Below are positions 10,449 through 21,049 of a DNA stretch of 64,000 nt, one piece after another. Position 1 is the first letter of the stretch; every line of letters starts with the position of its first letter. The stretch is taken from assembly GCA_922989275.2 (NCBI GenBank), contig OV277871.1, forward strand, positions 28,840,693 through 28,904,692. Reading direction: 5' to 3'. The notes under the pieces were generated by a model. It was not told the origin of the DNA. It made no database searches and saw only the letters and a list, made by a program, of their open reading frames with translations. The translations under genes were made by a program, and so were the position numbers. Source of the DNA: Gari tellinella. Taxonomy: Eukaryota; Mollusca; Bivalvia; Cardiida; Psammobiidae.

Positions 10449-10745
10449 AAGGCATAAGTAAAGGATGACCAAGAGGGATTGGGAAGGGGGTAGAATGTAC
10501 CCACTTCCTACCAGTACAAAGTGTGACTCCGCCAAACATGAAACCGCGTCACCAACACACTCATGCATTCACTACATGCATATATTTATTTACACATTGG
10601 CGCTATAATAAAATTTAAAATTCGTCACTTGAAAGCCAAAAGGGCTCCATATGATTCTGAATTTGGATTTTAAGTGACGTTATGAACAATAATGTGTCGC
10701 ATAATTGTAATAGAACCTAAATCAACAAACAATATGTAAATGCGC

Positions 10746-10991
10746 TTAACCCTTTCACCGCCGGAGTCGCCTAAAGTCGAATTGGCAAACAGATTTGATC
10801 CTGATCAGACGCCGCGTTACGCGGCGTCTAATCAGGATCAATACTGTTTGACACTCGTTTCGATATTTCTTATGTCATACCCTCTTAAATCTAACTTTGA
10901 AATGATCTTACAGACAACAATATTGAAGCAGACGACAAAATAACGGTGTATGGGTAAAAACTCAAAAATAATTTGGCGCCAAAAGGGTTAA
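10746..10991 (+). mobile_element. TTAA-flanked (piggyBac-like) MITE carrying palindrome A
   Basis: TTAACCCTTTCACCGCCGG opens and GGCGCCAAAAGGGTTAA closes a 246-bp element. Palindrome A is at 10785-10851 with a GCGTTACGC tip. The right interior (CAACAATATTGAAGCAGACGA) recurs beside other palindrome A copies at 43375 and, inverted, at 21210. Confidence 0.8.
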
Positions 10992-11404
10992 AAGAGCGTC
11001 TTAGGGTGGGTGGGGCATTGTTAGTTGTTACATTATTCACAGTAACATACATGTTTGAAACTGGCTATATGATAGTATGAATTTGGAGCAAATATCGACT
11101 TCTCTGATTATAACTCGAGGGCAGGTAAATGGTGACATTTATAACCCCTGTTGTAGGGAAATAACCTACAGTGTAGTTGATATATTCTACATTAGAGAAT
11201 CCTTAGAATCGTTGGGGAATTTCCAACTAGTGAGGAGTTTGACAGATTTCAATATATCTTAGAAAATTTAATATCCTAGAGGTAGACATAAAGTATAGCA
11301 CAGTTAAACTTGTGTTTAACATGAATAGAAGTGATGTACTGTAAAAATTAAAAATAAAATTACATGTGGCTTCATGCCGGACAAAAGTATTGCAAACACA
11401 TCTA
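10992..11404. other. no feature recognised
   Basis: No supported ORF or repeat. Confidence 0.4.
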
Positions 11405-11627
11405 TCCAATGTTAAGCAATAAACCGTTTTTAGTGAAGAAACCGTAATGCAAAAGGAACGCAATGCAATAATGTTTAGAAATTCCAATGTTTTAAATTTC
11501 CTACGAGTTATTCCAATTTGAATCTGATTATCCGGTGTCTGATATGGTTCAAAAGTGTTTGGTCAGGGACATACGGATTGGAGCATAAACGCGTTTATAT
11601 CGAATGAATAAAGTATTCCTCATCGGC
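11405..11627 (-). mobile_element. heavily decayed CAGTGGAGAA-type MITE
   Basis: GCAAAAGGAACGCAATGCAATAA, CTGATTATCCGGTGTCTGAT and GGAGCATAAACGCGTTTATA keep the order of a complete copy (interior arm, palindrome remnant, AAACGCGTTTA arm). Termini not recognisable. Confidence 0.45.
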
Positions 11628-12069
11628 AGTATTTACCCCTATACTTGAATAGATGTGTTGAAATAGACGATCATTGTGTGCTTCAGGCAAAATATGAACT
11701 TTTCTGTCACGAATGGCAACCAAGGAGTATTCTCTCGAGGAAAGGAGGTCACGAGAAAAATTGTTAATCTTGTTCTTCTTCCAATAGAATTGGAAATAAA
11801 GTTAAACATATGTTTACCCGTTACTATATACATTCCCCCATTTTACACCCGTTATTTATTCCTACACTCCAAAAAACTAGTTCCATTAATACAGTCATGA
11901 GTATGCATTATTGGAATTATATATCCTTGCAAATAGTAGCGTTATGCAAGCTGAATGGTTAGTTAGAACCGAGTTATTCTGCTTCAGTATTATTGTCTGT
12001 AAGACACGTTTCAAAGTTAGATTAAAATATTTAAGGTTGTATGACTAAATAAACATCGATAAGAGTGTT
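11628..12069. other. no gene; unassigned
   Basis: A short inverted pairing flanks 11690-11830, but nothing reaches a supported call. Confidence 0.35.
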
Positions 12070-12135
12070 AAACATTTTAGGCCCTGATCAGACGCCGCGT
12101 TACGCGGCGTCTGATCAGGACCCAAACTGTTTGCA
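12070..12135. repeat. palindrome A (GCGTTACGC tip)
   Basis: GCCCTGATCAGACGCCGCG then TTACGCGGCGTCTGATCAGG and CCCAAACTGTTTGC. The outer left arm is eroded. AAATGGTTAACG follows at 12163, probably the remains of a TTAA carrier end. Confidence 0.8.
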
Positions 12136-12623
12136 AACGCGCTTTAAAGCGTCCTCGAGAGTGAAATGGTTAACGTTCAATGGTTAATTAGTCTTTAAGG
12201 GCTAATAGTCATTTTATTGCTCTGTATAATGCGAATAACACAGAGTCACGGTGTTTAAAACCACTGATGAGCACTAAAGTGCAAATTTTCATTAACGAGA
12301 TATATAGGTGTACATCAACATTCTGGAGGTTTGGTTTGGCTTATTTTTATTCCCGTACTTCCTTTTCCAAATAGCAAATTGCCTTTATTGTGCCCCTCCC
12401 TACAATGATTCCCTCCTTATAACAGCGCTTGCCGCAGTTCAAGATGTTCTTACGATTTTACTGCGGCAGTATCGTCTGCTTAGAATTGCCGTCTGCTGTT
12501 TTTCTCAAAGGTACATACTGGATATTTTGACAGAAAATACATATTGAGGAGTGACAAACAGTTTGCAGTTTGAATCAAGATTAGGCGCCCTGATAATTAA
12601 TTCTAGGTCGTAGCAGATGGTAG
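12136..12623. other. no gene; unassigned
   Basis: Half of a palindrome A arm may lie at 12560-12590 (GTTTGAATCAAGATTAGGCG). Otherwise nothing recognised. Confidence 0.35.
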
Positions 12624-12695
12624 TTTTAAGCAGGCTGAAAGCAAAGCAGATTGTGCCTTTAGGCGCATTCTGCTTTACTTTCAATCTGCTATAAG
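12624..12695. repeat. palindrome B
   Basis: TTTTAAGCAGGCTGAAAGCA and its mirror TGCTTTACTTTCAATCTGCT enclose TTGTGCCTTTAGGCGCA. Confidence 0.8.
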
Positions 12696-12787
12696 TGGTC
12701 ATCTGTCTTCAAAACTAGAAACATGCTATGGAGTAGTGGATACTGTTACGCCATTGCATCTTGCTATGAATTGTCGTTCCCCAATGG

Positions 12788-13030
12788 CAGGGCATGAACA
12801 ATCCTAAGATTTCCAAATTTGCATTTTTCAAGTGCGATTTTACGTATCGTACCTCTTTACCACATAGCCTGTTTCTAGCTTTGTTGACATGTGACTACTT
12901 AAAGCAGGCTGGAAGTAAAGCAGAATGCGCCTTAAGGCGCATTCTGCTTTACTTTCAGTCTACTTTAAGCTACCATGTACCAGAAAAAAATCCGAAGATT
13001 TAGGGAAAATCCGGAGAAATGGCAGCCCTG
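12788..13030. mobile_element. hAT-like MITE (CAGGGC ends) with nested palindrome B
   Basis: CAGGGCATG at the left and GGCAGCCCTG at the right, with CAATGG repeated immediately outside both ends as a probable target duplication. The interior has AATCCTAAGATTTCC opposite AAAATCCGGAGAAATGG. Palindrome B (12898-12969, GCGCCTTAAGGCGC tip) sits in the middle. A homologous element at 45017-45329 carries palindrome A in the same place. Confidence 0.7.
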
Positions 13031-13144
13031 CAATGGTGTTGCTATATTTGTTGTCTATCATTCGGCATCTAACCACCGACGCATTTCATGAATATTTATG
13101 AGGTTTCATGGTCGCGTTCTATCTGAGAACATGCCCGAAGTCAA

Positions 13145-13550
13145 TACAGTTGTGGAGACGTTATACTCTCCGGTTTAAACGTAAACGTAACGCAAACGTT
13201 ATTTTGAAAAAATGTAGAGAATGTGCGCTCGTTTTCATTTTTTTAACGATTTATCTTTATTTCAGTTGCAAACAGTTTGGAACCTGATCAGACACCGGAT
13301 TGCCCGGGCGTCTGATCTGACGCCAAACTGTTTGCAGTAGGTAAACATGTAATTAATTGATTATATTATATTGTTGTTAATTATGCTTTGTATTAAACAG
13401 TTTGGGTTCTGATCAAACGCCACGTTACGCGGCGTCTTATCGGGACAGAGGCTGTTTTCAAATAAGCATTGAACCATACTGTTTGCAATGGTAAGAATAA
13501 ATTAAGCGTAAAAGCGTTTATTAGGAAAGAATAGCGTCTTCTCCACTGTA
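13145..13550 (-). mobile_element. CAGTGGAGAA-type MITE with two palindrome A copies
   Basis: The left end TACAGTTGTGGAGACG and the right end CTTCTCCACTGTA delimit 406 bp instead of the usual 250. One palindrome A is at 13268-13336 and a second at 13397-13460. The extra sequence begins after the first, and GAACCATACTGTTTGCAATG at about 13470 resumes the carrier. A later palindrome-bearing insertion inside the carrier is the simplest reading. Confidence 0.65.
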
Positions 13551-13762
13551 TATACAGTAAACCTCTCTATTACGACCACTAAATTGTGTTATTTATTAAG
13601 AGTTAAGAACAGGTGACTGCTTAAAGCAAGGTGACAGTGAAACACAGAAAGCTCCTTTAGGAGCTTTCTGATTCACTATCACCTTGCTTTAAGCTGTCAC
13701 CTGTCTTTTATACAATCAATTGGCCTTTGTTTTAGTGGTCGTAATAGGGGGGGGGGGGGGGG
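13551..13762 (+). mobile_element. TA-flanked CAGTAAAACCTC-type MITE with palindrome C, 3' end replaced by poly-G
   Basis: TACAGTAAACCTCTCTATTA opens it and palindrome C lies at about 13620-13693 (AAAGCTCCTTTAGGAGCTTT tip). The mirrored end stops at GTGGTCGTAATAG and runs into 16 G residues (13747-13762); the expected CGAGGTTTTACTGTA is absent. Complete sister copy: 13995-14204. Confidence 0.75.
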
Positions 13763-13994
13763 TCTGTACACGGTGCAAAGGGGCTAATGAGCGCACGGAG
13801 CGTATAGCAGTTTAATTTTTGTCTGCGTCTACACGAAAATCCATATATTGTCCAGACTAGGAGAAAATCCGTAAAGAAATGTTACGGGAGACTTCCGAAA
13901 TCTCAGAGGAACGCGTCATGTACGAAACATTTTTGCATTTATAAGTCATATGAGAGCCAGTATCCACTGTCTATATCCCTTGTGCTGCTTCAAA

Positions 13995-14204
13995 TACAGT
14001 AAAACCTCTCTATTACGACCACTAAATTATGTTAATTATTAGGGTGTTTACGGTAGGTGACCGCTTAAAACAAGGTGACAGTGAAACAGAAAGCTCCTGT
14101 AGGAGCTTTCTGTTTCACTGTCACCTTGCTTTAAGCTGTCACCTGTCTATCAAACAATTAATTAGCCTTCGTTTTAGTGGTCGTAATAGCGAGGTTTTAC
14201 TGTA
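13995..14204 (+). mobile_element. complete CAGTAAAACCTC-type MITE with palindrome C
   Basis: A 210-bp element flanked by TA. Terminal arms CAGTAAAACCTCTCTATTAC and its mirror GTAATAGCGAGGTTTTACTG continue into GACCACTAAA and TTTAGTGGTC. Palindrome C spans about 14063-14136, with AAAGCTCCTGTAGGAGCTTT at the tip. Ends resemble Tc1/mariner-pogo elements. Confidence 0.85.
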
Positions 14205-14324
14205 TAGTCCCATTGAGCTACAGTGCTCCCTCTCTACAACAACATTCACTGGGAGACAAATATTGTGTGTGTTGTCCGGAATGAGTTGTTATAGGAAAGC
14301 GGAATTAAGATATGGCTTACATTT

Positions 14325-14391
14325 GCAAACAGCAGTAATCCAAATCAGACTTCGCGTTTCACGGCTTCTGGTCTGGGCTCAAGATGTTTGT
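14325..14391. repeat. decayed palindrome A
   Basis: GCAAACAGCAGTAATCCAAA then TCAGACTTCGCGTTTCACGG and CTTCTGGTCTGGGCTC. Confidence 0.5.
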
Positions 14392-14698
14392 CATTCGTCA
14401 TTCCTTTTCTTTCCACTAAAATGTAATTTAAAAAAAACCCACCAGCAATCGACAATTTGAAGCAGACCATATTGCAGCAGTGAAAGTTTTAGACATAATT
14501 GTTATGTTTAGGGAACAGCGGCAAGTATTGTTGTGAGGAGGGATTCGTTGTTGGGATGGGAGAGGGATGCGTTATACATGTACGGAGGGAGCACTGGACC
14601 ATTTTCAGATATAATATTCTTATATTGTCGGTTTCTTAATTGTGATATTCATATTGCATCCTTTGAGTATTTAATATTTACGTTTTGGCCGTACTCAA

Positions 14699-14762
14699 AT
14701 GTTATAAAAAGATTAAGTTGAGTCTGAAGTCATTCTCAAGCATTTGAATTGTCAGATAAAAT
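14699..14762. repeat. half of the 48.5-kb fold-back element
   Basis: GAGTCTGAAGTCATTCTCAA and GCATTTGAATTGTCAGAT match the left arm of the fold-back at 48547-48676. The right arm is missing. Confidence 0.55.
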
Positions 14763-14976
14763 AAGGGTGTATCAATGTCATGAATTTGGGAAATTTTCAA
14801 AGTATATGAAAACACTCATTGATGGTTTTGTATTGAAGAGCTATTTAAGATGAATAGAAAAAATAGAAAAAGTGTACATTTTGGTGAACAACAGTTGGCT
14901 CTACGGCCATGTAAAAATTACCCCACCCACTTTCTTTTATTTTGTCCTTTTCAAACAGCCCGCTTCAATAAAAAAA

Positions 14977-15056
14977 ATTATAAATGAAAACAAATATGAT
15001 AATTTGGTTTTGTTTTATTTATTTCCTATCTATGGTAGTATTTCTTCATACAAAAA
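14977..15056 (+). repeat. arm of a diverged inverted repeat around the first pearl-like element
   Basis: TTTATTTATTTCCTATCTAT then GGTAGTATTTCTTCATA pairs with the reverse complement of 16397-16486 at roughly three quarters identity by eye. Either an older element was split by the 15304-16300 insertion, or two copies lie in opposite orientation. Confidence 0.5.
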
Positions 15057-15303
15057 ATGATTTAAGTAAAAACAGGCACCAAATGTGAAATTTTTGAAGC
15101 TCTAAACATCATCGATATGGTACTTTTTTGTAAATTCTGAAGTGGAGATAACTCTTTTTACTTTAATAACTCAAAATTTTCAACACTGACCTTTCAATTT
15201 CTTTTCATATTTTGAACTGCCTTAGCATTGGCTTTCATCTGGTAGAAAATAAGAAATTTTTTAATACTAGAACTATTTCATATTCAAACTCTTTTACTTT
15301 TTT

Positions 15304-16300
15304 AGCTCACCTGGCACGTAGTGCCAAGGTGAGCTTTTAGGATCGCTGGATGTCCGTCGTCCGTCGTCTGTCCGTCCGTCCACAATTGTTCGTTAACACT
15401 CTACCAGGTTCAAATCTAATTGGATCTTGATGAAACTTAGTCACAATGTTTGCCTCAATGAAATCTAGGCCAACTTTGAATGTGGGTCATGTCCGGTCAA
15501 AAACTAGGTCACTAGGTCAAATTATCTAGAAACATTGTTAACACTCTAGAGGCTACAAATTTCATTGGATCTTCATGAAACTTCATCAATATGATTGCCT
15601 CAATGAAATCTAGGCCAAGTTTGAATGTGGGTCATGTCCGGTTAAAAACTAGGTCACTAGGTCAAATCTTCGAAAAACCTTGTTAACACTCTAGAGACTA
15701 CAAATTTCATTGGATCTTCATGAATCTTCATCAACATGTTTGCTTCAATGAAATCTAGGCCAAGTTTGAATGTGGGTCATGTCCGGTTAAAAACTAGGTC
15801 ACTAGGTCAAATCTTCGAAAAACCTTGTTAACACTCTAGAGACTACAAATTTCATTGGATCTTCATGAATCTTCAACAACATGTTTGCCTCAATAAAATC
15901 TAGGTCAAGTTCGAATGTGGGTCATGTCCGGTGAAAAACTAGGTCACTAGGTCAAATTATCGAAAACCCTTGTTAACACTATAGAGGCTACAAATTTCAT
16001 TTGATCTTCATGAAACTTCATCAATATGATTGCCTCAATGGAATCTAGGCCAAGTTCGAATGTGGGTCATGTCCGGTCAAAAACTAGGTCACAAGGTCAA
16101 ATCATCGAAAAACCTCTTTAACACTCTATGGAGACTACAAAATTCATTGAATCTTCATGAAACTTGAACAAAATGTTTGTCTCATTGAAATCGAGGTCAA
16201 GTTAGAATGAGGGTCATGCCCGGTCAAAAACTAGGTCACACGATGTACATGGTTACATGGTTACCAGGTGAGCGATTTAGGGCCATAGTGGCCCTTGTTT
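15304..16300 (+). mobile_element. pearl/Helitron-like non-autonomous element with six 145-bp internal repeats
   Basis: Begins AGCTCACCTGGCAC inside a hairpin with GTGCCAAGGTGAGCT, then a CGTCCGTC-rich leader. The core holds about six tandem units of 145 bp; the word CTAGGCC/CTAGGTC recurs at 15465, 15610, 15755, 15900 and 16045, plus a diverged unit near 16192. It ends CAGGTGAGCG then GGGCCATAGTGGCCCTTGTT, a hairpin next to the 3' end. No transposase or Rep frame. The architecture matches bivalve pearl and Helentron-associated elements; the family assignment is inference. Confidence 0.7.
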
Positions 16301-16396
16301 CATAAAATAAACAATCTAATAAAATCATGCCCTATAAAAAGCATATCTTTGATATTCGAGGATCCATATTGTTCATACCTAGTGCCTGCTTTGTCT

Positions 16397-16486
16397 AAAT
16401 TTGGTTTCTATATGTGAAAATACCACCATAGACATGAAATAAATAATGAAAACCCAACTTACCACGTTTGTTTTGTTTTGAAATAG
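16397..16486 (-). repeat. second arm of the diverged inverted repeat
   Basis: ACCACCATAGACATGAAATA and AATAATGAAAACCC are the reverse complement of the arm at 14977-15056. Confidence 0.5.
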
Positions 16487-16607
16487 ATTTCACTGAAAAA
16501 GCTTGTACTCTGAATGGGTAAAATTTGAGAAAAAAAGTCCAAATTTGACATACCTTTTTCAAATCGCTGTAGCTCAAAAAAAGGACACCACCATGTATAT
16601 TGTTTTA

Positions 16608-18050
16608 GCTCACCTGAGCACAAAGTGCTCAAGGTGAGCTTTTGTGGTTGGTCTTTGTCCGGCGTCCGTCGTCGTGCGTCGTGCGTCGTGCGACGTTCGT
16701 CGTGTGTCAACAATTTCTTCAAACATCTTCTTCTTCAAAACTACTGGTCTGATTGCAACTAAACTGCACATGAATGTTCATTGGGTCAAGCTCTTTCAAA
16801 GTTGTTCAAAGAATTTGAAACAATGCAGAACTCTGGTTGCCATGGCAACCAAAGTGAAAAAATAAGGAAATCTTAAAAAATCTTCTTGTCTGAAACCACA
16901 AGGGCCAGAGCTTAGATATTTGGCACATATCATCATCTATAGGTCCTCTATCAAAGTTGTTCAAATTTTGCCCCTGGGGTCAAAATTGGCCCCGCCCCGG
17001 GGGTCACCATTTTACATAGAGTTATATAGTGAAATGTTCAAACATCTTTTTCTCTGAAACCAATATGACCAGAGCTTTGATATTTGGCATGGTATAACTT
17101 CTAGAGGTATTTGACATATATTGTTGAATTGGTTCCGGTCCGTTTCATATCTGGGTCACCGGAGCTAAAAATAGATTTTTTACCATGAGAACTTAAAAAA
17201 ATATTCTTGTCTGAAACCATTGTACACTTAGCTTAGATATTTTGCACATAGCATCGTCTATAGATCCTCTATCAAATTTGTTCAAATTTTGTCCCTGGGG
17301 TCAAAATTGGCCCCGCCCCGGGGATCACAGTTTTACATAGAGTTATTTAGTGAAATGTTCAAACATCTTTTTCTCTGGAACCAATATGACCAGAGCTTTG
17401 ATATTTGGCATGGTATAACTTCTAGAAGTCCTTCACATATATTGTTGAATTGGTTATGGTCTGTTGCATATCTGGGTCACCGGAGTTAAAAATAGATTTT
17501 TTCAATGAAAACTTAAAAAATCTTCTTGTCTGAAACCATAGTACACTGAGTTTAGATATTTTGCACATAGCATAGTCTACAGGCCCTCTATCAAAGTTGT
17601 TCAAATTTTGTTCCTGGGGTCAAAATTGGCCCCGCCCCGGAGGTCACCGTTTTACATAGAGTTACATAGGGAAATGGTCAAACATCTTTTACTCAGAAAC
17701 CAATATGGCCAGAGCTTTGATATTTGGCATGATGTAACTTTTAGAGGTCCTTCACATATATGGGTTCTGGTCTGTTGCATATCTGAGTCACCGAAGCTTA
17801 AAATAGATTTTTTCCAATGAAAACTTCAAAAATCCTCTTGTCTGAAACCATAGTACACTGAGTTTAGATATTTTACACATATCATCGTCTACAGGTCCTC
17901 TATCTTAGTTGTTCAAATTTTGCCCCTGGGGTCAAAATTCGCCCCGCCCTGGGGGTCACCTTTTACAAATCTCTTTTCTGAAATCACGCGACCCATCCTA
18001 GTGTCACCATGGTCAGGTGAGCGATCAAGGGCCATTCTGGCCCTCTTGTT
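16608..18050 (+). mobile_element. pearl/Helitron-like element with four internal repeats of about 320 bp
   Basis: Begins AGCTCACCTGAGCAC with the pairing GTGCTCAAGGTGAGCT, then a CGTCGTGCGTCGTGCG leader. The internal word CTGGGG(T)CAAAATT.GCCCCGCCC recurs at about 16974, 17295, 17614 and 17926. It ends CAGGTGAGCG..GGGCCATTCTGGCCCTCTTGTT. The termini are the same as in the 15304-16300 element but the internal repeat is unrelated. ORFs of 60-90 codons within it are repeat translations. Confidence 0.7.
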
Positions 18051-19526
18051 TATTTTTTCATTCATCATAAATAGCTCTGCCAAAAAAACAATGATAGAAG
18101 TTTAATACTTTGCAAAAATAGCTTATGGGTTAGATACACCCTTAAGCCTTTGCTCAAAACAAAGATATTGATAGTGAAAATTCTGAAATCAATGTCTTTT
18201 TTAATGTTTTTGAGAATAGAAATTGTAACTGCTTCATATACAGAAATCTTGTTACATTATATAAATTTAGATGGCAGTTTGCGTGCGTGACATTCAAATT
18301 GTCAACCCGAGAAAAACAATGTTATCCCGAGGCAAAGCCGAGGTTGTCTGTCATCTTCATATTTATTTTATTACACCGAGCTTATAAACACTGGCTTAGG
18401 AATCTTCTAATGCGGATTTTATAAACCATGTTGAGAATATCAATTTAGCGCCGCCGTGCACGTAACGCAGGAAACATTGTTATATATATATATCATCACA
18501 AGGGGGGAAATAGAACGTTGTGACAAGTAGATTGTAGACGCATCGTCTTTTTTCATTGTCTAGTTGGCAAATGCCATCTTCCGAAAAGGTCGCAAATCGT
18601 TTGGAGGGCATGTTGTCGTCTGATGACAGTAATTTGGGTCAGGAAGAGCATGATTGAATTGTCTAGACGCTTAAGTTTTTGTAAGGAGTGGACAAAGGGG
18701 AGCAACTCGTACAGAAATATCTAAGACTTGATAAGGAGTTACTTGCCGATCTACGTCATTCAAAAATATGTCACATAACGAAAAGAATGTCACATATAGA
18801 TGTTAAAGACATGTTAAATGTTTCAATTTGGTCTATAGGAAATTAACATTGTAACTCAAAGCGGGATGTAATAGTGATTAATACTGTACATAGCCAGAAA
18901 AAGGAAGCTTTTTTCAACAGCCACGGAATTTACAACTCACTGTGTCGCCGCTTTTCAAAGCGGCATGTCACTTTCCTGAACTGAAATTTATTCAGACACA
19001 AAACAAAGTGAAAGTAGATTCTACTAATTTTACGAAAATCATATTTACTTACGAATGTAATGTTTATTTACTAGTAGTTTCTTATTTCAAAGCGTTTCAC
19101 TGTTTCACCGAATTTCGGTTTTTTTATGAATTGATAAACCCCAACTATACTATTGAGAGTTATTTTCTTGAGCGGATAAGGACTGAGAAAAAGCTTTGAA
19201 CTCGATGCTGACTATAGGTGGTTCCAAAAAATTCAAACAATCAAAAATACCCCTCGTTTATCTTTTTTCAATGGCATTTCATCCCCGGGATTCAACGAGT
19301 GAGTGATGGCCAAGATTGCATTATAAAGTATTAGTCTGGAAATTTAATGGTCAAATTGATTTTGAATAAAGCAATAACTAGGGTGCAAGTTTTCAATTTC
19401 TGGAGTGTCAGAATCTGTATTGGAATCATTATAAGGCAGTAGTTAATCTTCCCCTAGACTAATTTTCTGCCACTACGTCAGTGACATATAGGCCAGGAAG
19501 ATGCTGTATAACCCACCGTATTCACA
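18051..19526. other. mostly unassigned sequence
   Basis: GAGAAAAACAATGTTATCCC and GAGGCAAAGCCGAGG near 18310-18345 look like part of an unrecognised repeat. Two short open frames at 18571-18846 are listed separately. No other gene or element supported. Confidence 0.35.
18571..18846 (+). other. two adjacent short open frames, possible coding relic
   Basis: An ATG frame at 18571-18657 (28 codons, acidic C-terminal end ...GQEEHD) is followed by an open frame at 18685-18846, without an ATG near its start, rich in Lys, Leu and charged residues (LVQKYLRLDKELLADLRHSK). The composition is less biased than the surrounding AT-rich DNA. I recognise no family. These could be relics of a retrogene or chance frames. 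Confidence 0.2.
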
Positions 19527-19771
19527 ATACATGGAGAAGATATTATTCTTTCCCAATAAACGCGTTTATGTTAAAACTATTATGTCCGCTGCAAACAGTT
19601 CGGAACCAGATCAGACGCCGGGTAACCCGGCGTCTGATCAGGCTCCAAACTGTTTGCCATATTCATAAAAGTTAAACGATGAGAATTTTCTAAAACGGTT
19701 ATTTTCTACATTTTAATGCATTGCGTTTCGTATGCGTTTAAATGGGAAAGAATATCGTCGTATCCACTGTA
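19527..19771 (+). mobile_element. CAGTGGAGAA-type MITE with palindrome A
   Basis: TACATGGAGAAGATATTATT and ACGATATTCTTTCCC-type arms (right end CGTATCCACTGTA). Palindrome A at 19591-19657 has a GGGTAACCC tip. Confidence 0.8.
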
Positions 19772-19787
19772 CGCAAGGGAGAAACTG

Positions 19788-20027
19788 CCCCAGATAGCAG
19801 AGCGACGTTGGCCCAACCAATACACAACCATCAAAATGACGTTGGGCCAACGGTGACCCAACGTTGGCCCAACAATGAAAAGCATTTTCCCAACGTTGGC
19901 CCAACGTTGCGCCAACCGTTGGACCAACCGAAACCCAACGAGCAAAACTACATTGGGCCAACGTCATTTTCCAACGTTGGCCCAACGAAGTGAACGACGT
20001 TGGGCCAACGTCGGAATGTTATCTGGG
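19788..20027. mobile_element. MITE built from GTTGGCCCAAC palindromic words
   Basis: CCCAGATAGCA and GTTATCTGGG form the ends. Between them ACGTTGGCCCAAC or its complement recurs about nine times, so the element folds on itself in many registers and is open in several frames. It lies 16 bp after the end of the previous MITE. No protein gene; the 70-90-codon frames are repeat translations. Confidence 0.75.
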
Positions 20028-20177
20028 TGTATAACCCTCACCGCATTCACAGCGGAGAAGAACCGTTATTATAAGCCTCTTTCACCCCTGAAGCTCACTC
20101 TCCGGTAAAGTCTTGCCCATTTAAAGACAATTTGGATTTCTTGTAACAGTTTATTGCAATAATGCAATAATTATGAC

Positions 20178-20243
20178 CAACAGTGCAGACCCTGATCAGA
20201 TAGATCCTAATGGAGATCTCTGATCTGGGTCTACACTGTTTGC
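20178..20243. repeat. palindrome A variant with altered tip
   Basis: CAACAGTGCAGACCCTGATC and GATCTGGGTCTACACTGTTT pair as in palindrome A, but the tip is AGATAGATCC..GGAGATCTC instead of GACGCC..GGCGTC. Confidence 0.65.
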
Positions 20244-20598
20244 ATTGAACAAACGTATTATTCACAGGGACACTGTCTGTAAATGACGAGTATTTTTGTC
20301 GCTATGACTCAGTGGGTTAAACGCAAACGAAATGCAATAAGAAAGTCACAATAGTTAAAGGGAAGCGGATACAGAGGAATCCGTGCTAAGTCATACTCTT
20401 TCTCGATAGAGCACGCTTTTGCATGCCCTGTGTATAGCACCGATACATTGGACCTATGTTTAAAGTCTCATTCGAATGACGTGGTCCTTTTTGGCGGATG
20501 GGTGGGGTAGGGTTCTCATCAAGAGTGAATGCTCAGTTTACTTTACGCGGAACACATGGAATTCAGGTGTATGTGTGATTGGGAGGGGGGTACTAGTA

Positions 20599-20825
20599 TG
20601 TTACCTCTGTGTATCTAGATCTATAATAATAAAAACAAATAATAAAATTTGGTATGTCACCTCTGAAGATGTATAATAAGTATAGGTTAGACCATGGTTG
20701 AGCGCGAATAAACGATATCCGAGACTATTGATTCTTATTATACATCTACATAGGTGAAATAGACTAGATTCCTACCTGTTTTTTTCTGTTTTTACTATTA
20801 TATATCTAGATACACAGAGGTAACA
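20599..20825. mobile_element. MITE with 38-bp terminal inverted repeats
   Basis: TGTTACCTCTGTGTATCTAG at the left is mirrored by CTAGATACACAGAGGTAACA at the right, and the arms continue through TATAATA.TAAAAACA. The interior has a second short pairing (GATGTATAATAAG with CTTATTATACATC). 227 bp, no coding capacity. Confidence 0.8.
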
Positions 20826-21049
20826 CAAAAATACAAGACAAGTGCCTGTTTGGTATCTAAGTTCACCAACTGTTCGATACAAAGTTTGATAGCTGCGCGT
20901 CACTGGTAGAGCTTGCCTTTAACCCAGTTATGCCTGGATATTGCAATGAACTATCCCTTTGCGCTTGATTGAAAAGTTCATTAAAGATACACAATATTGA
21001 TCTTTAAGACAATCACTGTTTGTAAATACAGCAGAACATTTCATATAAA

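Noticed and set aside
16395..18105. Frames of 60-90 codons inside the 16.6-18.05 kb element
   Set aside because: They repeat with the 320-bp internal units and shift phase between units, as expected for non-coding tandem repeats.
19706..20108. Gly/Pro/Gln-rich frames around GTTGGGCCAACG
   Set aside because: Repeat translations of the palindromic-word MITE, open in several frames.
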